In this document: piece by piece, positions 1 through 11,111 of the stretch
How the letters are laid out: the number at the start of each line of letters is the position of its first letter
Numbering within the stretch: the stretch's first letter is position 1
Translations under genes and position numbers: made by a program
The notes under the pieces: generated by a model
Told to the model about the DNA's origin: nothing
What the model saw: the letters and a program-made list of their open reading frames with translations, nothing else
Databases searched by the model: none
Assembly: GCF_954871325.1 (NCBI RefSeq)
Contig: NC_088777.1
Coordinates: 26,699,366-26,763,365, forward strand
DNA from: Gordionus sp. m RMFG-2023
Taxonomy: Eukaryota; Nematomorpha; Gordioida; Chordodea; Parachordodidae
Length of the DNA: 64,000 nt
Direction of reading: 5' to 3'

Positions 1-97
1 TTTGAAAAAGATACTATCTGTATCTAAGATTCATTTCTTTAAAAAGAATCTGTATCTGTATCTAGATTCTTTTTCTGGAGGACCTGCCCAACTCTGT
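1..97. mobile_element. Terminus of a hAT-like element with TATCTAGATAC motifs
   Basis: The stretch ends in AACTCTG, the usual outer end of several hAT families here, and carries repeated TATCTAGAT/TGTATCTGTATC motifs. The same motif cluster recurs near 40555-40610 and 47085-47159. It is probably the end of an element inserted in the hAT that fills 98-1528; the rest lies outside the window. Confidence 0.4.
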
Positions 98-1528
98 CAA
101 TAACCATATCTTATTAAATGTTAGATTAGCTCAATGACACTGTACAATAAAAATTAATGAAATAATCCACCTCTCTTTTATATTTTATTAGTTAATTTCA
201 CTAATTTTATTTATAATTTGATATAAATTATGATAATCATAATATTACTAAAATATGTGTGTATTTAGTTAATAAAAATTCTATAAATAATGTGAAATAT
301 TAAAATACTAAATATTTTATAGATTAAATAATAACCCTTCCATTCTGATAAAAATCATAACTTAAAATAAATATTATAAATAAATTTGTGATATAACCTA
401 AATGCCTTCAGGTAATTAGACCCATTATCAGTAACCATCTTGCAAACTTTATTATGAATTCTAAAAGACTTGTGGATGTTAATAATTTTATTTGCAAGAG
501 TACATCATATGTCTGGCATCCTATAATCCTTTTAAGGGCTAAGGCTACAGATCTTCTTTTTAAAGTTATAGGATCTAACCAATGGCCTGTGATTCCCAAA
601 TAAGCTCTGAAAATATTTAATCAGATCAATTTATAAATATAAATAAGTTTTTACCTTCTGTTATGTGTCCAACTATCTGCCGTGGTACATACATAAGATA
701 TATCTGATAACTCTACTATTAGGGCATCTTTCATCACTTTGAAGTTGTCGGCTATTTTATTCATAAGTGTCTGGCGACATAAAACTGTTGTGCCAGGGGA
801 TAAAGTTTTAATCATTATAGTAAATGATGGATTATCAACCAAAGACACTGGCTGAACTGTGTCAATAATAAAATCAAAAATAACTTTATCAGCCAATTTT
901 TGTGAAATATTGGCATGTTTATTATCAGTTAATTTGGTTTGGATAGTATTTGTCTTTTTTAATGAAGATTCTCCTATACCAAAATTTTTTATATGTTTCT
1001 CTATTTCCTTATAGCAATTGGCGTGAACAGTCTAATAAAATAAATAATATTATAATGTAAAAATAACAATTTACCTTTAGGTGTTTCTTCAGGTTATAGC
1101 TACTCGATTGATTTGATGATATATTTTTTTTACATTTTAAGCACAGGAATTTGAATCCAGATTTTGTTTTAATATTTATTTTAAAAAATTTTTCAAATTT
1201 AGGGAATGGAAAAACGTTATTAGAGCTATTAAGTACATTATCTTCCATGTCTGAATCACTTTCAAGGATTTGGATATCCATGGACGATGCCATTTTAGAT
1301 TATTAACACAGATTGAAAATATAAATTAAAAATTGAAAATATATTTAAATTTCAAAATTAAATAATAAATTATAAAAATTATGATATTATATTTAAATTT
1401 TCATGTTTATACTTACATTCATTATATTTTTTAAAAGTAGCGCGCTAAAAAATTAAATAATTTTAAAAAAAGTAGCGGCTATTAGCTATAGCTACCAAAA
1501 AAGATAGCGCGCTACTTTAACAACTCTG
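98..1528 (-). mobile_element. hAT element, family 1, copy cut by window edge
   Basis: The right terminus at 1516-1528 reads TTTAACAACTCTG inward from the flank and is followed by subterminal GTAGCGCGCTA motifs at 1435-1515, as in the complete family member at 6150-9443. The transposase is on the minus strand. The element is inserted into another hAT: 1529 onward matches the interior of the element at 30650-31526. The candidate target duplication is CATAATAT at 1529-1536, and its partner should lie left of the window. Confidence 0.8.
402..1293 (-). pseudogene. hAT transposase, 5' exons (BED finger and start of catalytic region), broken
   Basis: Three exons can be read on the minus strand. Exon 1 (1293-1075) starts MASSMDIQ and holds a BED-type zinc finger (CLKCKK, then a KKHLK helix end). 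Exon 2 (1031-655) begins TVHANCYKEIEKH and contains the conserved YVCTTADSWTHNRR block, part of the first catalytic region of hAT transposases. Exon 3 (606-402) begins AYLGITGHWLDP. Introns 1074-1032 and 654-607 have GT-AG ends, and the intron positions match those in the copy at 6362-9024. Near 495 a one-base shift moves the expected MVTDNGSN motif out of frame. Later exons are absent or outside the window. Protein similarity to the second copy is obvious, so the family identity is safe; the copy is not functional. Confidence 0.75.
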
Positions 1529-2687
1529 CATAATATCTTCTAAAATATCATCCTTGAGATTTCCACGTAAATTAGACAATATATATCAAAGATGAAAATT
1601 CACGTTCTACCCTTACCTAAAATAGATAGTTATCTTTATAAAATTATTGTATTTGTGTCGCCGGTACAGCCATGAAGATTCTAGATAAGATATATAATTC
1701 TGGATATATTGAAGAATTTTCTTCCCAGAATTTTAAAATATTTGTATTTTTATTTATTCTCTTTAAATTCTGAGAACTTTTTTATTAAAGTTTCAATAGA
1801 CATTTTTTAATCCTCCTGATGATAATTTGATTTTTTTCTCTATCTAAAAGTAAAATTTCAAGATCATCAATGTTGCTATCATTATTACTATTATCACTAC
1901 AACCAGTAGGTATTGTCGTAGCCTTTAATATATTGTAAATAATGGAGTTTTGCATATGACATAAATCCTTAAGATGGTCTTTAGCCATTTGCTTTTGCTC
2001 AATACTCAATCTTGATATCGAGGGTCTAAATATATAGAAATATTGTTACTCTCGAATTTTCATGTTTTCTAATATTTCGTATAAAAAGGACTATATTTTT
2101 CTAAATCTAATCAGCATCTAATCCATATGCCATAAAAATCAAATAAACATAATTGTTCGTAATCTTAATGTTGTTATTTTTAAAGGATCTAATACACTAG
2201 TAAGGTCCTTTATTTGGCACCAATCATCTTCCGACAAAATGACTTCACATGCTCCTATAATAAAATCATTGCAGAAATCTTTCAAACTTAATTGTTCTAG
2301 CATAATACAAATTGAGGACCAACGTGTTGTGCATTATCATTTAAATTAAAATATTATTACTTGTACTACAAAATAATTCACTTTCAAAATATTAACGGAT
2401 TTCTATAACATAGCATATTAATAAATTTACATAATTATTATTACACTGGAAAATAATTTATGATATCAATCTTTAAATAAAATGGAAGCTCAGGAAGAAA
2501 ATTGAAAGAAAAACGCGAAGATAAAATAAATGACTCCACAAAAAAAGTTAATAAAATTTTAAAAAATTTATATTATTTTTAAAAAAATATTTTTATTTTA
2601 AAAAAAATTTTTGACACCTAGAACACCCTCCACTTTTAAAAAGGGTCCGGGTACGCCAAAATAGGAGGGTTCGGGTTCACATCCCTG
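1529..2687 (-). mobile_element. hAT element, family 3 (CAGGGATGTGAACCC ends), 3' part with transposase remnant
   Basis: The right end at 2687 reads, inward, CAGGGATGTGAACCCGAACC, followed by CGGGTCC-type subterminal motifs. The body at 1529-2330 is clearly similar to 30880-31520. The minus strand carries a transposase C-terminal part; frames at 2009-1785 (start MSIEQKQMAKDHLKDL) and 1690-1530 correspond to the other copy. The left part was displaced by insertion of the hAT ending at 1528. The flank after 2687 is GAAAATAT, a possible target duplication. Confidence 0.65.
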
Positions 2688-3508
2688 GAAAATATTGATT
2701 TAGTTATGACATTGATATAAAGATAGATAGTAAATAAAAATCAATATAAATATCGTAATCTGATCGGTGAGGATCGGCACAACCCTACTATTAATTCGAC
2801 TTCTAATAAATCGAATAACATTGAAAAACGATTCCTTCATGATGTATAAAATCATGAGGGGATAAATCATTATTTTCGATATATTGATTAAGGCATTTAT
2901 ATTTATTGAAATTAAAATTATGCCTTTTCTTTTCTTTTTACTTTTCTTTTTTTTTGTTATTTTATGTATATTTATTTTATATTAATATTTTCTAAATAAT
3001 TTTTTTTAAACAATACAAATGCACAACACCCCTTAATTTTATTTATTTTTTAATATAGATTTATAGTATTTTTAAAGTTTTTTTTATAAAAATAGAAAGG
3101 AACACCCAAAGTTTTATTTATTTAAAATCTTTTTAAATAATAACGCCAATTTTAATATTTATACTTTAAATAAAAGAATTTTTTTAAATACGGTATCTGA
3201 ATTATGGAAATATTTTACAAAAGACAAAGATAATTTACAAAATGCATTATCTGCGGAATTCTAATTTCACGAGGAATAATGAAAAATTTATTTAATACTA
3301 CCAATATCCATAAACTTTTTTAAAATTATTGTAGAAATAAAAAAATTAAATTCATAATTCGATTTTTTGCATGAAAAATATTGATTTTCTAATTACATTT
3401 GGTTCAAAGGTGGGTGGTGAAAAATAAATATCTGTATCGGATCGGTTTTGAGCCAATATCGGAAAATATCTGATTCGGTAGAAAATATGTGAATCGGCAC
3501 AGCCCTAA
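2688..3508. mobile_element. hAT-like relics with GGATCGGCACAGCCCTA ends (family 4)
   Basis: Two similar termini point the same way. One ends near 2790 (GATCGGCACAACCCTA) and the other near 3508 (AATCGGCACAGCCCTA); both are preceded by CGGAT/CGATAT-type subterminal motifs. Between them is AT-rich sequence without a readable gene. A related end lies near 11739-11830. Confidence 0.45.
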
Positions 3509-4499
3509 TCAAATCAGTATAATTACTTAACGAAGATTTTACTATGGTATTTTTACTAATACTATGTTCTTATTAAGATCATCATACCATTACGGTAATA
3601 AGATTATCATTGCTTAATTTTTTATCGCTTTATTCAAATGGTCACTTATAGTTAAGATCAAGCCAAGATATGATTCTGCTAATTTATCCTTAAAAAGATT
3701 GGGGTATAATTTAATGAAAATAAATATTCAAGGGCAAAAAAAAATAAAAAAAAATATTCAACTCAGAAACACGAACAATGATAACCGTCCCGTAATTCGA
3801 TATAATGTATTTTGCAATATTTTGGCAAATACTCATCTAAGAATTAATTTAATAATTATATTCATTTATATGCTTTTAGTCCAAAAAATAATGCCTAAGC
3901 ATAAGATGTAGATTTTGGCAGTATAGAGTCAAACATTTCTGTCATCTTTTATTTAAATCTTGTCAAAAATCTTTATTTAGCCTTTACTAAATCGAGATTT
4001 TTAACAATACTAATGTTTCGCATAGTTTTTGGTAAAATAGGGTGAAACGAAATAGCATAAATTTACAATATATAATAAAATTTGCAGCTAATTTTTATAA
4101 AAATAAATTTAAAATTTCTGAATAATAAAGATTTTATAATTTTTGACAGTTTTGCAAGTTATTAAGTGGGATTTTAACTATTTCTCGAAACATTAGCTGG
4201 GTATTTAAGTTACTAACGGTGCAACCTAAATCGGGAAATTGGTAGGTATAATTATAGGCTAAAGGTTTGAGTAGTGATATCTTGTATAAAATTTACCATC
4301 GGACATTTTACCTGTCAACATTATGATTCTCTTTTTGTAAATACACCCTTATAAATTTACCATTTTACAAATTCGTATAATATATAAACGTTGGACCAAT
4401 TTTTCTACATCTTGTATAATCGAAATTATTAAAATAGTTCATTTTTTACTCATTTTTAAATTTAAAATTCTTTTTTTTAAATATGACACGACTGAAATA
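3509..4499. other. AT-rich stretch without recognisable gene
   Basis: It contains only a short open frame on the plus strand (3699-3911, 70 codons, lysine/asparagine/isoleucine rich) that resembles nothing I recognise and is probably chance in AT-rich DNA. Confidence 0.4.
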
Positions 4500-5612
4500 A
4501 GTGATTTTCGAACGACCATTATTTAAAATGAATGAAATTTGGCATGATGTTTAAATAGATTATTGTATATTTTATACAAATCAAAATTTTGATGCTTTAG
4601 GTCAAATATATCCCGAGTTATGTCTTCAATAGAGCCTTTTCCTCTTTTAACGAATCTCAAATTACTCAAAAGATTTTTGGTCTGACTAACAAATTATATA
4701 TTATTTTTAGCCTTCAAAGTTCTCCTTAAGAAAATGCACAAATTATTTTAAAAATATCTTCAGTGTCGTTGTATTCGGTACATAGAAAAACGATGAAACT
4801 CATCAGATATTCAATATATTTAAAATTTAAGTTAAAATTTTAAGGAGAAAATAAGAATTTTAATTTTATTTTTTATAATTTATAGATTCAAAAAATCAAT
4901 TATAAAGGGCGTTTAAAACGACGAAGCCTGTCAAATATGTTTATTATCATATTTATAAATAAAAACATTATTGGAGAATATAAGAATTTATTGTTTTTAT
5001 GATTATATAGGAATAAAAAAATTAATTATAAATGGCGCTATCATTTAATTATTTATAATATATTTTTTAATTGTGGTATAAGAAATGGTATCTTTTAAAA
5101 ATTTCTGGTATATAAAATAATTTTATAGAATGAATGGTTATTTATAATATAAAATGCATATTTTTATATAAAAAATACAATCATTAAAGATAGCACCCTC
5201 TAGATTTATTTATTCCTAAAATAAAAAAAATCTAAATAAAATTTAAATTTTCATTTTTTTCCATTAATATTTTACTTAAATATTTTATATATTGATAATA
5301 AACACATTTCATGAGTTTCATTGTTTTAAATATGGCACTTTTCAAAATAATTTTTATGTCTAACCATAAATACAACGACACTGAAGATGCTTTTAAAATA
5401 ATTTTTATATTTCCTTAGGGAGATTTTGAAGGGATATTTTGAGTAATTTGAGATTATTTAAAAGAGGAAAAGGCTTTCATCGAACTTTGAAGGTCGATAA
5501 CTCGGGATATATTTAAGCTAGAGCATTAAAACTATGATTTATATAAAATATACAATTTATTTAACCTTCATACCAAGTTACATTCATTTTTAAAATTATA
5601 TTCCGCATCACT
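4500..5612. repeat. Foldback-like hairpin element, arms about 0.45-0.5 kb
   Basis: The sequence from 4500 to about 5040 reappears in reverse complement from about 5190 to 5612. Landmarks on the left arm are ATATATCCCGAGTTAT near 4608, CTTCAGTGTCGTTGTAT near 4759 and AATGGCGCTATC near 5031; their inverted partners are ATAACTCGGGATATAT near 5499, ATACAACGACACTGAAG near 5369 and GATAGCACC near 5189. The outer ends are AGTGAT...ATCACT. No transposase frame lies inside. It is either a foldback element or a long MITE moved by a transposase elsewhere; the superfamily is not clear. Confidence 0.75.
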
Positions 5613-5738
5613 GGATGCTTTGTCATAATATTCTGGGGCAATTTGTAAAACATAAGAATCAATACATTTATACACTGCATATGTTTTATTATAAGTTTCG
5701 GTATCCACTCTTCTCTTGATAATATAATAACATTTAAG

Positions 5739-6141
5739 CAGGGCTTAGAACCCGAACTTTCGATATTTTGCTGAACCCAAACCCGAACCTATTTCTTAAA
5801 TTTAGAGTTCAGTTCACGCTTTTTATTTTTTTAATTAATAAACTTTTATTTATTTTAGAAAATATGTTAAAAATAATAAAATATAAAAAGCATAATTAAA
5901 AACATTTTTTATGAAAATCATTTTTTCGTGGAATCATTTTTATTATATTTTAGAGTCATCCATTTTTTGTAAAAGTTTTTTTATAAGTGATGATAATATA
6001 TAATAATATATATTTTAGGAATTTTATTGTTTGTTGGATTATTAAATTGATAGTAAGACCAAAGAAAGTACAAAATCACAAGGTAAAATCGTTTAATTCA
6101 AAATTTAAACTGCAAATTAAATTGCTAATATATCAAATTTA
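5739..6141. mobile_element. hAT terminus relic (CAGGGCTTAGAACCCGAAC)
   Basis: A hAT-style end begins at 5739 with CAGGGCTTAGAACCCGAAC and has AACCCGAACC subterminal motifs. No second end and no transposase are visible before the hAT inserted at 6150. The remainder is AT-rich. Confidence 0.45.
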
Positions 6142-6149
6142 ATATATAT

Positions 6150-9100
6150 CAGTGTTGTTAAACGCTACTTTTAAAAGTAGCGCGCTACCGCTATCGTTTT
6201 CAAATGAGTAGCGCGCTATTAGCTTCTTTAAAAAAAAGGTAGCTAAAGCTATTTACGCTACTTTGATTTTTTTTTAAATATTTTTTTTTGCTTAACTTTA
6301 TTTCCACAAATAAAATATTGATATAAAAACATGACTATAATTTGTTACATATATATATAATTTATTTATTATTGCACTTTAATAATAATAACATTTCGGT
6401 ACTGTCATCCCCAAGTCTAGAGCGACGATCAGAAAGTATAAGCTTTGCCATACTAAATAATCGTTCAGCACTAGCACTTGAGGGCAACGCAGTATTAAAT
6501 TTAATAAACAAACTTTTTATATGAAAAAAATCATCAAAAATATTTAAATTAGTATTTTTAGATTTAAAAAAAGCATCTAGAGGTTCAATAATATTATTAT
6601 TATTATTTATTTCAAAAAAATCGTCTATGGAAGGCTGCGGTTTCTATCTTGCTATAGTATCGTGGTTAGGCATGCCATTTTTTAATACCATCAGCCTATC
6701 AAGTTGCCCTTTGGATTCAGTCAAATTAATGTATGGCCAATTTAACTTGAAACTAGGATGAACGATAGCAGCTATTACATTATCATCATCATACATATCT
6801 GGAAATCTAATTTATATAAAGCGATTGTATTTATTATAAAAAAAAGAAGAATACCATTTTAAAATTTAAATTTATCTGAGATTTAGATTCATTTATAAAA
6901 AAAATATTAAAATAGCAATAAATTAAGGTAAATAAAAATTTTAAAAATATAATTATTATACACAAGGTAATTAATAATATATTAATTTTGAATTTTATAT
7001 TAATTAATAATTACATTAATATTATAGATTGTGTTGTAAATTAAGCCAATTTAAATATTATAGATTGTGTTGTAAATTAAGCCAATTTAAATTATGGCTA
7101 ATCAAGCAATAAATCATTCATTTTATATAAATAATAGTAAATAAAAATAAAGTTTTGACCTTTTCTCAATGCCTTTTAGCATAGATCTACCAGTGGTTGG
7201 AAAAATTTTAGATTATTGATTCTTTTGAGCTTGGTAATTAATATACTCAGTGTGGGCACATAATATCCCATGCTCATATTTTCTTGCCCTTCTAAGATTT
7301 TAAGTGAGGCAGCAACATATTGCATAACCTAAAAAATTAAAATGGTTAAATATAATATAATATTATTTATTAATTAAAAATACTTCAGTATATTCTTTAA
7401 TAAAAGTCTGCTCCTCCACATTAAAATACTGTATTCCCATTTGATCCAATATATAATTCGTTTCCATTTTTTTCTCATCTAGAAACAATGCTAAAAGTTT
7501 CATAGCATTGTAAACACTATTCCATCTTGTAGTGTTTGGTGTCAATAAATAACGTCCTATTTTTTTTTTGAAAATATCAGACGTCTTTGATGACTTATTT
7601 TGTTTATTTCAAAGAGCTTGGCATTTAGAAAATGTAGATCTTGATACTCTTTTAAAATCCTCATTTAATAATGCTTCTTCAGCATCCTGTCGCAACTAAA
7701 TTTAGGTTGTGTCAGGAACAACGATGATGGCTAGGTAACATAGAAGAGTTTATTGAAGATCCTAAATATTATAAATTTTATTTTATATTGATGAAAAATT
7801 AAATATAAAATAATTTAAAACCAAGGATGTCATGAACATCAATTATCTCAAACTCCATTTCATCATCCTCTTCTTGTTCTCCATCTTCAATATTTTTGTC
7901 AGAAATATTACTAGTATTGTTATTATTATTATCTTCCCCAAATATTCTATATTATTTATATCATATTATAAAATAATTATAATAAATTTAAAACCTGAAG
8001 GCCTTCAGGAAATTAGATCCATTATCCGTAATCATACAAACCTTGTTTTGAATTTTGTAAGACCTATGGATTTCTGCAATAATATTGGCTAGAATGTCAT
8101 AAGTCTGACAGCCAATTATTCTCTTTAGAGCTAACGCTACAGATTTTCGTTTAAGATTTTTAGGATCAATCCAATGTGCAGTTACTCCTAAATAAACTCT
8201 AAAAATATGACATATTATAAATCAGAAAATAAACATTTTTACCTTCTATTGTGAGTCCAGTAATCTGCCGTTGTACAGACGTAGGAGACATCTGATAGAT
8301 TTAATATCAAAGATTCTTTCATTTCCTTAAAGCTCTCCAAAATTCTTGCCATCAATGTCTGCCGGCAAAATATCTTGGTCCGTGGAGAAAAAGTGTTTAT
8401 CATCTTTATAAAAGAATTATTATCCACCAAGGATAATGGTTGAACTTTATCTATTATAAAGTTCATAATGACTTTGTCAGCCAATTTTTGGGATACACCA
8501 GGTGTTGATGAATCCAAATTGGTTAATTTTGTTTGTATTAAATTTGATTTGGAAGTGGGTTTATCTTCTTCCATTACCCCAAAACATTTGAGATATTTTT
8601 CAATCTCTTTATAATTTAAAGTGTGCACAGTCTAAAATTATAAAATACTTAGAATAAAAATTATGTAGGAGATAAGTACATAAAAATGATTGAAATAACT
8701 ATTTTAAAATATTTTAAATAATTTAGATAAAATTTATGAATATATAAAAAAAATAATTGGTTTTTGATTTTAATTTATTTTAAAAATTAAAGATTAGCCT
8801 ACACATTGATATTAAATTTGTTTAATTACCTTTAAATGTTTTTTCAAATTAAAGCTGCTCGTATGATTTGAAGAGATAATTTTGCGGCACATCTTGCACC
8901 GAAACCGATATCCAGTATTAATTTTTTCTTCAAGGTTAAAGTATTTCTTGAATTTTGGGAAAGGATCATCTATATTTTGCTCATTTTCCAAAGAAATTTC
9001 AATATCTTCAACAATCTCACACATAACAAGATTTATAATGCTTAATATAAAATGTAAATAAAATGAAATATAAAATAAGATAAAAGCAAGGACATACCAA

Positions 9101-9443
9101 TAACGGAATTTCAAAAATATATAATTTAATGAATGCGCGAAATATAAATTAAATACAGATTGCTATTTAACAACTGTTTATATCTAATATATAACAATAA
9201 TGTATATTTTTAAATATAAATTTCAAAATTAAATTAAAGGATTATAATTTTAGATTTTATAAAAAATATATTTTAATAATTTTTAGATGTATTTATTATG
9301 TAAAATTGAAAGTAACGAAGTAGCGCGCTACTTCGCTACTTTCTAAATTAGTAGCGAGCTACCGCTATCGCTATTTTTTAAAAAAAGTAGCGCGCTATAG
9401 CTACCGCTACTGAAAAAAGTAGCGCGCTATTTTAACAACACTG
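6150..9443 (-). mobile_element. hAT element, family 1, both ends present
   Basis: The element has matching inverted ends (CAGTGTTGTTAAA at 6150 and TTTAACAACACTG at 9443) and clusters of GTAGCGCGCTA motifs just inside both ends (6170-6260 and 9310-9430). It is flanked by the 8-bp direct repeat ATATATAT (6142-6149 and 9444-9451), the hAT hallmark, though in a low-complexity site. It carries one transposase gene on the minus strand (6362-9024) with several introns. It is inserted in an older hAT relic that continues to 11105. Confidence 0.9.
6362..9024 (-). pseudogene. hAT transposase with BED zinc finger and C-terminal dimerisation domain, multi-exon, lightly broken
   Basis: The start is taken at MCEIVEDIEI (9024), just ahead of the BED finger (CKMCRK...KKHLK). 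Exon 1 ends at 8831 with a GT donor. Exon 2 (from about 8632 to 8242) begins TVHTLNYKEIEKYLK and ends in YVCTTADYWTHNRR. Exon 3 begins VYLGVTAHWIDP and holds VCMITDNGSNFLKAF, a catalytic-domain motif. An acidic exon follows near 7900. The next contains HNLNLVAT, then LLTPNTTRWNSVYNAM near 7500 and an exon at 7332-7150. The last exon from about 6815 holds the dimerisation domain with LPSSASAERLFSMAK near 6460 and stops at 6362-6364. Breaks seen: in-frame stops near 7706, 7613 and 6644, and one-base shifts near 7685 and 7185. So few lesions suggest a fairly recent copy, but this one should not make active transposase. Confidence 0.8.
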
Positions 9444-9451
9444 ATATATAT

Positions 9452-11105
9452 ATATAAATGGTGGCTATTTATAAAGTAATTTTAATAATCATATTTCATA
9501 GAATATGTCATATCTAAATTTTAATTAAAATAAGGCAATATCTGTTATCTATTTTGTAATTGCAGATTAAGTTTAATAACTTTATTTAAATTGATAATAG
9601 TATATAAAAATAATATTGATTAAATATGCAATAAAAATGGCGCCTATTTACTAAGTAATAAATCAAATATTTCCTTGTGTTAACTATTTTATAATTGTAA
9701 ATTTAGTTTAAATAGTTTTATTTAATTTTAAATCATTTGTTAAAAAATAAAACATAGATTAAAATTAAAGATTTATTAGCGGAATATCAAATTTAATGAT
9801 AAGGGAAATTCTGTATAATATGTGATGTAGTTTTATCACGGAATCATAATAGCAAATTAGAGAGATACATTAAGAAAAATCACTCGAAACAATTTATACA
9901 ATATTTATAAAAAACGAAAATTAGACACTTCTACTACTACCAAATCGGATGCAAAAGAACATATTTTAGTAAAATTGAAAAATATTGTACAAATAAATCT
10001 GTTCATATTATGATGTAGAAGAAGATCTGACAAATGCTTAGGTTGAAATGGTGACCGTTAAGGGCCGCCCTTTTTCAATCATTGAAGACTAAGTGTTTAA
10101 AAAAATAATTTACCTTATTACTAAAGCCCTGGGTGTGGCAAATATTTTAAAATTAGAGAATTGATTACAGGTGAGTCTAAAAAAGTAGTGAGAAAAATTA
10201 AAAGATACAAAAAATGAATCTTTTTAAAAATTGATTATGCTAAACGATTGGATAAAAACATTCTGGGAATAATATTCAATCTGTTCGAAGATTATCTTAT
10301 TAAGAAATTTGGCTTAATAAGAAATTAAATAAATAGTTCCGGGAGATAATAATTTTAGAGACCATGAATAAATTCGACATTCTATTAAATAACTTGTATA
10401 CTAGCAACCAATAATGGTGCAAATTTAATCAAGGCTATAAGATAAATAAATAAGTCTGTTATAAAGGGAGAATTGGGATGAATATGATATGAATGTTTAT
10501 AATAAATAAAGAAATGGCAGATCTAGACCAAATGTTGAAAGACTTGTATAACATTAGATTTCAACACACACATTACAGTTAGTCATTAATAATTCTTTAA
10601 AGACTAGTTATGCAAAATCGATTATTGACCTATCAAGGTATGTGGTAATTTTTAAGAAGTCCATTATTGTCAAAATCTTGAAATCACTGGAAAAAACCTA
10701 TGACAATTTAATTTACAAGATAGCCATCTGTTACGAGCTGGATCATTTGTTAGAATTGGAAGATATTTGTTGGAATTTGTTACAACATCGGAAGTTATAA
10801 TAGAGGAAATACAATTGGATTCAATAGTTAACATAACTGAAGTTTTGATACTACTTCATTTGATAACCTTAAGACTACAATCCAAATATGCCTCTCCGAT
10901 TTTTATGAAATTTGGATAAAATACCGTTTAGAATTGGAAAAATAGACAATACTTTTCCAAATGAGATATTAGAGCATATGAGATTTAGAGAGGCATTTAA
11001 CGGAATTATGGGAAAAAAGTAAATTATTGAATGCCTAAAAATTTAAGCCACAAATGATCTTGATGATAATGATGATTTTGAAAAATTGATATTAGAAAAA
11101 TAAAA
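9452..11105 (+). pseudogene. Old hAT transposase relic
   Basis: The plus strand shows a decayed BED finger near 9795-9890 (frame with LSRNHNSKLERYIKKNHSK) and further on VTVKGRPFSIIED near 10050, a block typical of hAT transposases. Later short fragments such as LDDNDDFEKLILEK appear near 11056-11100. Many stops and shifts are present. No clear ends were found. The hAT at 6150 is inserted at its left side and a second hAT begins at 11112. Confidence 0.6.
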
Positions 11106-11111
11106 AGAAAT

